From Undibacterium sp. 5I1 (lineage in GTDB: Bacteria > Pseudomonadota > Gammaproteobacteria > Burkholderiales > Burkholderiaceae_D): a DNA stretch of 64,000 nucleotides. The stretch lies in the NCBI RefSeq assembly GCF_034314085.1, contig NZ_JAVIWI010000001.1:3596001-3660000 (forward strand), in the 5' to 3' direction. Made by a program: the position numbers and the translations under genes. A model generated the notes under the pieces. It had not been told where the DNA came from. It ran no database searches and saw nothing but the letters and a program-made list of their open reading frames with translations. Below, in pieces: positions 37,372-45,594 of the stretch (position 1 is its first letter; every line of letters begins with the position of its first letter).

Positions 37372-37809
37372 ATGTCACGGCATTACCAGATAACCATTGA
37401 ATCCGAACCCAAACCAGCTGAGATGGGTTTAGTCATCAAAGGACTTACCGCTTATAACGCATCGAAAGCCAACGGAGAGACGCCAAATTATCTCTTTATC
37501 AGTGTGCGTAGTGAAGATGGAAGCATTGAGGGAGGCGTCGTTGCTGCCACCTATCTTGGTTGGATGCAAGTGCAAGCGGTGTGGGTTTCTGATGATCTGC
37601 GCGGTCTTGGTCTTGGTACGAAACTCATGCAAGAGGTAGAAGACGAAGCAATCCGCCGTGGATGTCCACGTGTATTCTTAGAGACACTTAGCTTTCAGGC
37701 GCTACCGTTTTACGAAAAGCTTGGATATGTAATTTTCAGTCAGCTTGCGGATTTTCCACCCGGCGGCGCTCGCTATGCTCTTACTAAACAACTTGAAGTC
37801 CGTAATTAA
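37372..37809 (+). CDS. GNAT family N-acetyltransferase
   Basis: 145 residues from ATG 37372 (MSRHYQITIES), with GGAG upstream; the in-frame TTG at 37321 is less likely. WMQVQAVWVSDDLRGLGLGT is beta-4 plus the acetyl-CoA pyrophosphate loop (RGLGLGT), and RVFLETLSFQALPFYEKLGY is the usual C-terminal GNAT block. Substrate unknown. Confidence 0.9.
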   Translation: MSRHYQITIESEPKPAEMGLVIKGLTAYNASKANGETPNYLFISVRSEDGSIEGGVVAATYLGWMQVQAVWVSDDLRGLGLGTKLMQEVEDEAIRRGCPRVFLETLSFQALPFYEKLGYVIFSQLADFPPGGARYALTKQLEVRN

Positions 37810-37856
37810 ATTCTTGTTTCGTTTGAGGGCTGTTACTTAATTTTCTAAGAAAGAAT

Positions 37857-37916
37857 GTCCAATGATTCTGTGGCTTCTGGCATGATATTGCTCTGTAAGC
37901 CGCAGAATCATTGGAC
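37857..37916. repeat. 60-bp hairpin repeat, copy 1
   Basis: GTCCAATGATTCTGTGGCTT pairs with AAGCCGCAGAATCATTGGAC (20-bp stem with one G-T pair, 20-base loop). It lies between the convergent GNAT and cynS ends, where it can act as a two-way terminator. Confidence 0.9.
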
Positions 37917-37950
37917 GTCTAGTTTCGAGAATTTTAGTTTTTAATCAATT

Positions 37951-38394
37951 TCAATACGATTTATACGGTAAAAATTTACCGCTTAAAACTACATTCACCC
38001 GATCACCTTTAGGATCAGCCTCACGCTGGATATCCATTGAAAAATCGATCGCGCTCATGATGCCGTCACCGAATTCTTCATGGATTAGTTCTTTAATCGT
38101 GGTGCCATAGACGCTGACAATTTCGTACCAGCGGTAGATCAGTGGATCGGTTGGAACTGGGGTTGGTAATGAACCTTTATACGGAACAATTTGCAGCCAT
38201 GCAGTTTCTTCATCGGTCAATTCAAACAAGTCTTTGGCGATAGTTGCTTGCGTCAGATTGAGCGTCATTTGCCCTAGCATGGCAGCGGTTGTCCATTCTT
38301 TACTGCAACCGATTTTGCTGGCGATATCGGCCCAAGTCATTTTGTTTTTGACTTTGGCTGAGATGATTTTTTTTGTGACGTCATTGCGGTCCAT
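37951..38394 (-). CDS. cynS: Cyanase (cyanate hydratase)
   Basis: 147 residues, close to the 156 of E. coli CynS. Catalyses bicarbonate-dependent cyanate breakdown to CO2 and ammonia via carbamate. Catalytic Arg88, Glu91 and Ser114 lie in PLIYRWYEIVSVYGTTIKEL and DGIMSAIDFSM; HTH-like N-terminus TWADIASKIGCSKEWTTAAM. AGGAG precedes the ATG. It is the last gene of an operon with an NrtABD-like transporter, so imported cyanate (or nitrate/cyanate) is the likely substrate. Confidence 0.96.
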   Translation of the reverse strand: MDRNDVTKKIISAKVKNKMTWADIASKIGCSKEWTTAAMLGQMTLNLTQATIAKDLFELTDEETAWLQIVPYKGSLPTPVPTDPLIYRWYEIVSVYGTTIKELIHEEFGDGIMSAIDFSMDIQREADPKGDRVNVVLSGKFLPYKSY

Positions 38395-38464
38395 GTGATT
38401 CTCCTGAGGGAATAAAAGAGGAAATTGATGTTGCTAACATTTGAGTGGTAGTTAAAGTGGTAAT

Positions 38465-39436
38465 TCAAGGTATATCTATTTCCGAATTGACTAAACCTGG
38501 CGTCACCATGGGCACCTTGCGGACATTACTGGTTGAACCAGTGGAATGGATTTTTGCATTACCATCGGCTTGCATCTGTTTAGACCGGTGAACTAAAAAA
38601 TCCACTAGATGATTACGGATTTTGTAGAACTGTGGGTCATGGTGCATAGTTTCTCGGGTACGGTTTTTTGGCATGGTGTTAACAACGATTTCTGCCAGAC
38701 AAGCGCGTGGGCCGTTAGACATCAGCATGATTTTGTCGGACAACAAAATCGCCTCGTCGACGTCATGCGTAATCATAAAAACGGTTTGGTTGGTGGCTGC
38801 ACAAATCTTGAGTAACTCATCTTGCACTACCCCCCTTGTCAGGGCGTCTAAAGCACCAAATGGCTCGTCCAGAAGCAACATTTTTGGCTCGATGGAGAAC
38901 GCTCTGGCGATCCCTACCCGTTGTTTCATTCCGCCGGATAATTCGGATGGTTTCTTGTGTTCTGAACCCTTTAATCCCACCATATCAATAAACTTGGCAG
39001 CATGCTGCTCGGCCTGAGCACGTGGCCATTCGGGGTGACGGGATTGCACCGCAAAGCTCACATTCGCCAAGACAGAGAACCACGGCATTAGCGCATGACT
39101 TTGGAAGACAACACCACGATCCAGGCTGGGGCCTGCGACCTCACGGTTATCCATTAGCACTAAGCCAGAAGTCGCTATTTCTAAACCCGCTAACACATTC
39201 AGAATCGTGGTTTTGCCACAGCCGGAGTGACCGATGATGCAGACAAACTCTCCGCGGGTAATGTCAAACGATACCTCGTCAAACACGGGGGCGCTATTTG
39301 GGTTATAGGACTTGCTTAAGCCCTTTACGCTAAGAAACGGTTTGCTGTCTGCCACATGATCAGCTAGTGGCTTAGCTACTACCTTAGTCGCAAAATTAGT
39401 TGCAGAATTAGTTGCAGAATTGGCTGTCATGATCAT
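38465..39436 (-). CDS. ABC transporter ATP-binding protein, nitrate/sulfonate/cyanate type
   Basis: 323 residues from ATG 39436, which overlaps the permease stop (ATGA). Walker [21 protein letters not shown], signature [16 protein letters not shown], Walker [19 protein letters not shown], His-loop [11 protein letters not shown]. NrtD/TauB/SsuB class. The N-terminal tail contains a small repeat ([13 protein letters not shown]). A much longer frame to 39736 overlaps the permease antiphase and is rejected. Confidence 0.93.
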   Translation of the reverse strand: MIMTANSATNSATNFATKVVAKPLADHVADSKPFLSVKGLSKSYNPNSAPVFDEVSFDITRGEFVCIIGHSGCGKTTILNVLAGLEIATSGLVLMDNREVAGPSLDRGVVFQSHALMPWFSVLANVSFAVQSRHPEWPRAQAEQHAAKFIDMVGLKGSEHKKPSELSGGMKQRVGIARAFSIEPKMLLLDEPFGALDALTRGVVQDELLKICAATNQTVFMITHDVDEAILLSDKIMLMSNGPRACLAEIVVNTMPKNRTRETMHHDPQFYKIRNHLVDFLVHRSKQMQADGNAKIHSTGSTSNVRKVPMVTPGLVNSEIDIP

Positions 39437-40329
39437 TCCACGTAAGTGACATATTTTTGTAAGCGTGCAAACAGCAAGTCGAGCAGCATGCCGGTCACGC
39501 CGATGATCAAGATGGCAAACATCACGCTGGTGAGCGATAAATTGTTCCACTCGTTCCAGACGAAATAGCCGATACCCGTGCCACCCACCAACATTTCTGC
39601 CGCGACGATGACCAGCCAGGCAATCCCCATCGAGATTCGCATGCCGGTCAAGATCGTTGGTGCAGCAGCGGGTAGGATGACCAGAAACGCTTTGCGCAGC
39701 GGTTTTACTTCTAAGGTTCTGGCGACATTCAGCCAATCGCGTCTTACAGATGCCACACCGAATGCGGTGTTCATTAGCATGGGCCAGACCGAGCAGATAA
39801 AAATCACAAAGATGCCAGAGACTGAGGAGTCTTTAATCGTATACAATGCCAGCGGCATCCAGGCTAATGGTGAGATAGGCTTAAGAATCTGAATAAACGG
39901 ATTCAAAGCTTTTTGCATCAGCGGTGACATGCCCAGCATAAAACCTACCGGTATTGCCACCACTGCCGCGATGATAAATCCTAAGGCGACCCGGCCTAAG
40001 GAATAGCCAAGCTGAATACCAATGCCTTTATCATTGGGACCGTTGTCATAAAATGGGTGCGACAATTGTCTGACGATAGTCCGTCCCATTTGTGCTGGCG
40101 TGGGGAAGCCGGTCGTCTTTGCCGGCGCGGCATCTGCGGCTGCGCTTGTTCCGGCACCGCCCATCAACTTGGCATATTCCTCCTGCTCTGCGGTCATTGC
40201 AGCGGTTGGCGTAGCATGTGTTGTCGGTGCGGTTGCCAGATGCCAACTCAACAAAAAAACCAGCAGTATCAGCAAGGACACGACTGCCGCACGCATGCTG
40301 AGATTTTTTCCAGAGGTTGAACTGTTCAT
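39433..40329 (-). CDS. ABC transporter permease, NrtB type
   Basis: 298 residues. One N-terminal helix ([18 protein letters not shown]), an Ala/Thr-rich external segment (about 35-75), then five to six helices with the EAA loop [20 protein letters not shown] near residue 205. [20 protein letters not shown] and [20 protein letters not shown] match nitrate/taurine/cyanate permeases. It starts 5 bp after the binding-protein stop. Confidence 0.93.
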   Translation of the reverse strand: MNSSTSGKNLSMRAAVVSLLILLVFLLSWHLATAPTTHATPTAAMTAEQEEYAKLMGGAGTSAAADAAPAKTTGFPTPAQMGRTIVRQLSHPFYDNGPNDKGIGIQLGYSLGRVALGFIIAAVVAIPVGFMLGMSPLMQKALNPFIQILKPISPLAWMPLALYTIKDSSVSGIFVIFICSVWPMLMNTAFGVASVRRDWLNVARTLEVKPLRKAFLVILPAAAPTILTGMRISMGIAWLVIVAAEMLVGGTGIGYFVWNEWNNLSLTSVMFAILIIGVTGMLLDLLFARLQKYVTYVE

Positions 40330-40334
40330 CTTGG

Positions 40335-41708
40335 TTATCGCTTGATAGCAAAGCTGTTGACATAGGCGTCTGGCGTAGCTGGATCAAATTCTTTGCCCAT
40401 GATTTTGTATTTTTTATACGCACCGACAGGCACGGTTTGTCCTAATTCCGCCATGTATTTTTTAGCGTCGGTCAGCAAAAATACTTTTTCAGTAATGGCT
40501 TTATAGTCGACATCCCCTTTGATATAACCCCAACGCTTCATCTGACTTAAAATCCAGACGCCCATCGAATCCCAAGGAACAGGATCAAAATCGGCACGTG
40601 TCGGTACGTTACGGACGTTACCAAGACCATCGGCAAATTTGCCGCTTAAGACTTGTTGTACAACGGTTTCTGGCTGGTTTAAATAGGCCGCTGGTGAAAT
40701 GACTTTGGCGACCAGCGCACGGTTCGCCGGATCACGCGCCATCGCTGCCGCTGTTAATACCGACCGGAACAAAGCGGCGAAGGTATTCGGATTTTGTTTG
40801 ATAAATTCTTCAGAGGTTCCGAATGCGCAGCAAGGGTGACCATCCCAAATTTCTTTCGACAAAATATGAATGAAACCGACCTCGTCATACACCGCCCGCT
40901 GATTAAACGGGTCAGGTCCAAGGAAACCGTCGATATTTCCAGCCCTAAGGTTGGCAACCATTTCTGGTGGTGGGGTAACGCGCAGTTGTACGTCACGATC
41001 AGGGTCTAAGCCGTGTTCCGCAAGGTAATAACGCAGCAAATAGTTGTGCATCGAGTATTCAAACGGAATCGCCAGCTTGAAGCCTTTCCATTGTTTTGGG
41101 TCGCGCTTGTCTTTATGTTTGACATGCAAGGTAATCGCCTGACCATTGATGTTTTGGATCGTCGCTACCCGCATTGGTAAAGGGTTGGAGCCAAGCCCCA
41201 TCGACATTGCCAGTGGCATTGGTGACAGGAAATGGGAAGCGTCGTGCTCCTTGTTGACCATCTTGTCGCGGATCAGCGCCCAGCCAGCAGTTTTATTCAG
41301 TGTGACATTCAGCCCCTGTTTGCGGTAAAAGCCTAAGGGGTCAGCCATGATCAGCGGTGCGGCGCAAGTAATGGCGATGAAGCCAATTTTTAAATCTTTC
41401 TTTTCAATCGGTCCGGTCTTTTCTTGTGCCATCGCTTGCAATGCACCCAAAGGAAGCACACTAGCAATCGCAGCCCGCACTGTATTGGCACCGACTGCAC
41501 GCAAAAAGTGCCGGCGCAGATGGTCTTGCGGGAACATTGCGCGTAGTACGGCTTCCTCCACTACATCGTTGGTCAGGTGTTCTACGTTCGTGGCGCGTGC
41601 TGCCAGAGCACGTTCTTGCTCTGCATTGTGTTCGGTTTCGTCGCTATGACGACCGCAGGAACAGCCAGCGGCGCTATGGTCTGAATCGTATGGACGGAAG
41701 ATGGACAT
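40335..41708 (-). CDS. CmpA/NrtA-type substrate-binding protein with Tat-like signal
   Basis: 457 residues; AAGGAG before the ATG. The binding domain (from about 105) contains LKIGFIAITCAAPLIMADPL, GFLGPDPFNQRAVYDEVGFI and GHPCCAFGTSEEFIKQNP, as in CmpA/NrtA. Before it lie about 65 residues with a CSCGRH motif near residue 16, then RRHFLRAVGANTVRAAIASV and LQAMAQ, a twin-Arg export signal placed unusually far in. The first gene of the binding protein-permease-ATPase-cynS operon. Cyanate or nitrate is the likely ligand. Confidence 0.9.
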   Translation of the reverse strand: MSIFRPYDSDHSAAGCSCGRHSDETEHNAEQERALAARATNVEHLTNDVVEEAVLRAMFPQDHLRRHFLRAVGANTVRAAIASVLPLGALQAMAQEKTGPIEKKDLKIGFIAITCAAPLIMADPLGFYRKQGLNVTLNKTAGWALIRDKMVNKEHDASHFLSPMPLAMSMGLGSNPLPMRVATIQNINGQAITLHVKHKDKRDPKQWKGFKLAIPFEYSMHNYLLRYYLAEHGLDPDRDVQLRVTPPPEMVANLRAGNIDGFLGPDPFNQRAVYDEVGFIHILSKEIWDGHPCCAFGTSEEFIKQNPNTFAALFRSVLTAAAMARDPANRALVAKVISPAAYLNQPETVVQQVLSGKFADGLGNVRNVPTRADFDPVPWDSMGVWILSQMKRWGYIKGDVDYKAITEKVFLLTDAKKYMAELGQTVPVGAYKKYKIMGKEFDPATPDAYVNSFAIKR

Positions 41709-41841
41709 GGACTACTCCTTGGCGGGTTAGTAAAAAATTGAAGAACGCCAGAAGTGCTTGCAAGCAGCTTGCCATCATCCCAAATCATGTCGTGTCGCGA
41801 CGATGCTTTGTAGTGCTACAACTACAAATAGGACTTACCGA

Positions 41842-41893
41842 AAAACCAAAAAGACCAGACCCTTCACCACAGACCACAGAGGCACAGAGGAAG
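41842..41893 (-). repeat. CTCTGTGTCT-rich dispersed repeat, reverse copy
   Basis: AAAACCAAAAAGACCAGACC, then CACCACAGACCACAGAGG and CACAGAGGAAG: the reverse complement of the repeats at 42151 and 45022. It abuts the left side of the 233-bp element. Confidence 0.65.
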
Positions 41894-41899
41894 AATCAA

Positions 41900-42132
41900 C
41901 CCAGATTTTCCATTGGAACAGCGACAAGTGTGCCTTTGGCGAACTGACTGGCTAGACGCGACGACGACGCAAGCTGCATCTTGCTAGGAGTAGCAACAAC
42001 GCCAGGCAGTTCGCCAAAGATGCAATTGTCGCTGTAGCGTTCCCACTCAAATCGCGGTGGTGCTATCCGTCAGATGACCGCACGCCGTCTGCGTTTTTTG
42101 CGAAGTGGTAGCGGTCTAATGGAAAATCTGGG
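41900..42132. mobile_element. 233-bp MITE-like element, copy 1
   Basis: CCCAGATTTTCCATT at the left end is the exact reverse complement of AATGGAAAATCTGGG at the right. Flanks ATCAA (41895-41899) and TTCAA (42133-42137) agree in 4 of 5 bases, fitting a worn 5-bp target duplication. An inner pair, CAGCGACAAGTGTGCC and its near complement GCAATTGTCGCTG with TTTGGCGAACTG/CAGTTCGCCAAA, makes a long hairpin. No open frame of note. The gap 41709-42281 is accounted for by this and the flanking repeats. Confidence 0.85.
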
Positions 42133-42150
42133 TTCAATAGCGAGAAAATC

Positions 42151-42243
42151 TGGAGAAGGGCGAAAACATGTCTTTCTCTTCTTTTGTTGCTCCTCTGTGT
42201 CTCCGTGTCTCTGTGGTGAGAGGTTTTGGTTTTTGCGTAAGCC
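42151..42243 (+). repeat. CTCTGTGTCT-rich dispersed repeat, forward copy 1
   Basis: GGAGAAGGGCGAAAACATGT, CTCCTCTGTGTCTCCGTGTC and TGTGGTGAGAGGTTTTGG follow one another. It resembles 45022-45137 over its whole length and mirrors 41842-41893 across the MITE-like element. Confidence 0.7.
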
Positions 42244-42281
42244 ACAAACACAAACACAAAATCTTATGAGCGAATGGGAAT

Positions 42282-42917
42282 CTATACCGTAATCAGCTGA
42301 TGCTTTACGGCGTACATGGCGATGCCGACGTCATTGGTCGTGCCGGTCTTTTCCATGATGCGGGTACGGTAGGTACTGATCGTGTTGGGACTAAGATCAA
42401 GCTTGTCGGCAATTTCTTTCACACTCATGCCACTGGCAATTGCCTGGAACACTTGGTATTCACGATGTGACAAAGTCTCGTGCGGCAAGCGTGCTATATG
42501 ACGTCCCATGTCTGCCGCCAAGGCTTCTGCCATGCTGCTATTGATATACAAGCCACCATCGGCGACTTTGCGGATCGCTAAAACAAGTTGATCAGTATCA
42601 GCACTTTTATTCAAGTAGCCAGATGCCCCTAGCCGGTAACAACGGGTGGCATATTGTTTTTCTGGATAGGTAGAAAGCATTAAGACAGGTAGCCGAGGCA
42701 TTTGCTGCTTAAGCTGGCGCAGCACTTCCAAGCCGTCCTGTACTGGTAATGCGATGTCCAGCAAAACCAGATCAATCGCTAAAATACTGGCTTGTTTTAT
42801 CACCTCTGGTCCATCGGCGCATTCTCCGGCGACTTCGATGTCGCCCGCATCCGCCAGAATTTGTTTTACCCCTTCGCGCACGATGCGATGATCATCACAT
42901 AATAAAATTCGTATCAT
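42282..42917 (-). CDS. NarL/FixJ-family response regulator
   Basis: 211 residues. Receiver domain (about 1-120) with phospho-acceptor Asp54 (DLVLLDIALP), acidic pair at residues 8-9 and Lys near 104 (GYLNKSA). LuxR-type HTH at 145-205 (LSHREYQVFQAIASGMSVKE, then IADKLDLSPNTISTYRTRIM). Its ATG overlaps the kinase stop by 4 bp. It lies beside the cyanase operon, so it may control it; no binding site was identified. Confidence 0.95.
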   Translation of the reverse strand: MIRILLCDDHRIVREGVKQILADAGDIEVAGECADGPEVIKQASILAIDLVLLDIALPVQDGLEVLRQLKQQMPRLPVLMLSTYPEKQYATRCYRLGASGYLNKSADTDQLVLAIRKVADGGLYINSSMAEALAADMGRHIARLPHETLSHREYQVFQAIASGMSVKEIADKLDLSPNTISTYRTRIMEKTGTTNDVGIAMYAVKHQLITV

Positions 42918-44110
42918 GGTGTACCTGAGATTTGTTGCAGTGCTTGTTCTACTATGTTGGGAGCAGCGTTTGGCACGGGCACAGTCAATCGCACCAATGT
43001 CCCTTCTCCATGCTGACTACTGATTTGCAGATCGCCACCGAAATGCAGCGCCCGCTCACGCATTCCCATGACGCCGTAAGAATCAGCACGGTATAGCGCT
43101 GCCTGTTGCGCGCCGACGCCGTTATCAGCCACTTCCATCAGCAAGGCATCTTGCCGTAAGCGAATGCGGATATGGACAGCGCTTGCTTGCGCGTGTCGCG
43201 CGATGTTACTCAACATTTCCTGAAAAATTCTAAACACGGCTGTTGCCAGATTTGGCTCTGGCGTGGCTGCATCTGGCGTGGCTTCGATACTGGAATCACA
43301 CTGCATCTCGGTCGCCTCGGCAAATTCTTGTACTTGCCATTCCAGAGCTGCAATCAAACCCTGGTGATCTAAAATACTGGGGCGCAGATCGGTAATAATG
43401 CGACCTACATTCTCAACTGCGGATTCGATCAGGCGATTCATTACACTGCATTTGCGCGAGACCTCTTCTCGATCAGCCACACGTCTTGCCATCCAGTTCA
43501 CATCAAACTTTAGCGCGACCAATAAGCTACCCAATTCGTCATGAATTTCGCGTGCGATACGCTTGCGTTCTTCTTCCCTGACAGAATGTGCATGTGCCGA
43601 TAGCTGCCGCAATTGGTTTAGTGCGGCAGACAATTCGGCAGTACGCTCTGCCACACGTACTTCTAATTCTTGCTTGGCATGTTGCAATTGTTCTTCTGCA
43701 TAACGACGTTTAGAAATATCGCTAAACGTAATTACTGCACCGCGCACCTGACCTTGATCTATCACTTGGTGAGACGAATATTCCACGGCAAATGGACTGC
43801 CATCACTACGCCAAAACACTTCCTGATCATTGCGGCATGGTTGTCCGGTGCGGAACGCTAAAAAAATCGGACAAACTTCTTCTGGATAATGACGACCATC
43901 TTTGTGGGAATGATGTACCAGACCATGCATATTTTGTCCTAGTACCTCATTCACAGAACGGCCTAACATGGCAGCCCCGGCGCGATTGATAAAGGTACAG
44001 CAACCCGCCAGGTCAATCCCAAACATACCGTCACCGGTGGATTCCAGCATCAACATTAACTTGTCGCGCCACAAGGCTTGCTGGGTCAGTTCGTCTGAAA
44101 TCATGGACAT
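42914..44110 (-). CDS. PAS-HisKA_3 sensor histidine kinase
   Basis: 398 residues from ATG 44110, which has AAAGGAA 9 nt upstream; ATG 44137 lacks one. PAS domain (about 15-135; STGDGMFGIDLAGCCTFINR, then EYSSHQVIDQGQVRGAVITF), a coiled-coil, HisKA_3 with the phospho-His in ERKRIAREIHDELGSLLVAL, and HATPase with DNGVGAQQAALYRADSYGVM. No membrane helix, so it is a cytoplasmic sensor. The PAS region has several Cys (GCCTF, EEVC, QPC), which might hold a cofactor. It pairs with the adjacent NarL-type regulator. Confidence 0.93.
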   Translation of the reverse strand: MSMISDELTQQALWRDKLMLMLESTGDGMFGIDLAGCCTFINRAGAAMLGRSVNEVLGQNMHGLVHHSHKDGRHYPEEVCPIFLAFRTGQPCRNDQEVFWRSDGSPFAVEYSSHQVIDQGQVRGAVITFSDISKRRYAEEQLQHAKQELEVRVAERTAELSAALNQLRQLSAHAHSVREEERKRIAREIHDELGSLLVALKFDVNWMARRVADREEVSRKCSVMNRLIESAVENVGRIITDLRPSILDHQGLIAALEWQVQEFAEATEMQCDSSIEATPDAATPEPNLATAVFRIFQEMLSNIARHAQASAVHIRIRLRQDALLMEVADNGVGAQQAALYRADSYGVMGMRERALHFGGDLQISSQHGEGTLVRLTVPVPNAAPNIVEQALQQISGTP

Positions 44111-44377
44111 GCTTGTTCCTTTGTTCTTGTTCTGCATTGCATTTGAATTAAGTCAACCTGGCAGCAAGCACCATGCCACGTCACCAGACGGCCAATGACT
44201 TAACGAATAAGCTAACGAGTAGCGAACTAATAAGCCAACAAATAAGCCAACGCATTAGCCAAAAAACGAGCTGATGGTAGTAGCTTTTATTTCGCTTTGC
44301 TTGACCGGCCACTATTTTTAATTTGTAATCAACCGCATTGACGCGAAACGTAGTTTAAAAAAGACAGGTTAGAGAAA

Positions 44378-44875
44378 ATGGATCAGACCAAAGCCAAGGC
44401 AATCAATGCAGACGGAGTAACCGAGCCGTTTTTGATCAAAGATGTGGTGTGGGACGAATACTCACATGGTAGCCGTTTTGGCACGCGTTATCAGCAGCTT
44501 GCAGAGCATGGTGGTTGCCAGCGGATTGGGGTTTGTATCGAAGAACTGGCACCAGGCAAGCAAGCTTGTCCTCATCATTATCATCATCTGGAAGAAGAAC
44601 AATTGATGCTGCTGGAAGGTAGCCTGACTTTACGTTTGGGTGATAAAACTTACGTAATGTCGGCGGGCAGTTATGTAGTTTTTCCCGCAGGACAAAAGCA
44701 GGGCCACAGCATTTTTAATCATACAGAGTCGGTCTGTCGGTATTTATTGATTGGTGACCGCAGTCCGCATGACGTGATTGTGTACCCAGACACCAACCGC
44801 GTCGGCGTGCGCCTCACGGGCGAGTCGTACAACAAAGGTGCGACGATGGAATATTGGGAAGGTGAGGCGGATTAA
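44378..44875 (+). CDS. Cupin-domain protein
   Basis: 165 residues. The cupin motif 1 HYHHLEEEQLMLLEGSLTLR has the His/Glu metal ligands, and motif 2 is AGSYVVFPAGQKQGHSIFNH. A C-terminal YPDTNRVGVRLTGESYNKGA follows. It is probably a small metal-binding cupin acting on an unknown small molecule. It is divergent from the sensor kinase gene. Confidence 0.88.
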   Translation: MDQTKAKAINADGVTEPFLIKDVVWDEYSHGSRFGTRYQQLAEHGGCQRIGVCIEELAPGKQACPHHYHHLEEEQLMLLEGSLTLRLGDKTYVMSAGSYVVFPAGQKQGHSIFNHTESVCRYLLIGDRSPHDVIVYPDTNRVGVRLTGESYNKGATMEYWEGEAD

Positions 44876-44923
44876 GTCGTTGTTTAAAACGGGAACTTCT
44901 AAATGGGAGCTCCCGATCAGAAT

Positions 44924-44983
44924 GTCCAATGATTCTGTGGCTGCTGGCATGATATTGGTCTGTAAGCCGCAGAATCATTGGGC
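44924..44983. repeat. 60-bp hairpin repeat, copy 2
   Basis: GTCCAATGATTCTGTGGCTG and TAAGCCGCAGAATCATTGGG; same length and loop type as 37857-37916. It lies between the convergent cupin and slyX ends. Confidence 0.9.
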
Positions 44984-45021
44984 ATCCAAAAGTCCTCTCA
45001 GCCCGTAGGCAGAGAGAACAT

Positions 45022-45137
45022 CAGGAGAACAGCGAAAACCTGCCTTGCTCTTGATTTGTTGTTCCTATGTTCCTCTGTGTCTCTGTGTCTCGGTGTCTCA
45101 GGGTATCTGTGGTGAGAGATTTTGGTTTTTGGTTAAG
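45022..45137 (+). repeat. CTCTGTGTCT-rich dispersed repeat, forward copy 2
   Basis: AGGAGAACAGCGAAAACCTG, GTTCCTCTGTGTCTCTGTGT and TGTGGTGAGAGATTTTGG. Slightly longer than the 42151 copy owing to extra GTGTCTC units. Confidence 0.7.
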
Positions 45138-45145
45138 TCTTGACA

Positions 45146-45364
45146 TCAATAATGCGGTGGACGCTCATCAACAATGCGTTGTTCACTGGCATTTGCAGCC
45201 ATTTCTTTGATGCGTCCGACCAAGGCATTGCAAAAGCTTTCCAGTTCTGAAATCTTTTTTTGCTGCTGATACACCAGTTGATTCAGCGTATCGACCACAT
45301 CTTCCTGACGCGATATTTTGATTTCTAAGTCTTCCAGACGGTTTTCTATTGCTTGCATGTCCAT
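45146..45364 (-). CDS. slyX: SlyX family protein
   Basis: 72 residues, AGGAAA upstream of the ATG. A near-continuous coiled coil (MQAIENRLEDLEIKISRQED, then VVDTLNQLVYQQQKKISELE) and the conserved end ERPPHY identify SlyX. Its role is unknown in detail. It is transcribed towards the cupin gene. Confidence 0.93.
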   Translation of the reverse strand: MDMQAIENRLEDLEIKISRQEDVVDTLNQLVYQQQKKISELESFCNALVGRIKEMAANASEQRIVDERPPHY

Positions 45365-45594
45365 GGTGTTTCCTGGGGTGTTTCAAAATTGCGAGTATAT
45401 AGATAAAAGCAGACTGCTCTGAATTTTCCATACCAGCGCTCCGATTGAAGGGACTGGTATGGTCGTTACCGATAAAGATCCGTAGCTCGCTGGTTTAGTG
45501 GTATTGACGCTCCTGATGGGGACTAAAAATCTGTTGACCGTCGTACTCAATCGCCGCATTCTCTTTCGATACTTTCTAGTTTGCCTCTTACTCA

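Noticed and set aside
39361..39427. Repetitive DNA encoding [13 protein letters not shown] as a possible mobile repeat
   Set aside because: It stays in frame within the ATPase N-terminus and looks like simple codon duplication.
39437..39736. Long His/Arg-rich extension of the ABC ATPase
   Set aside because: It overlaps the permease in another frame and has the composition of antiphase coding DNA.
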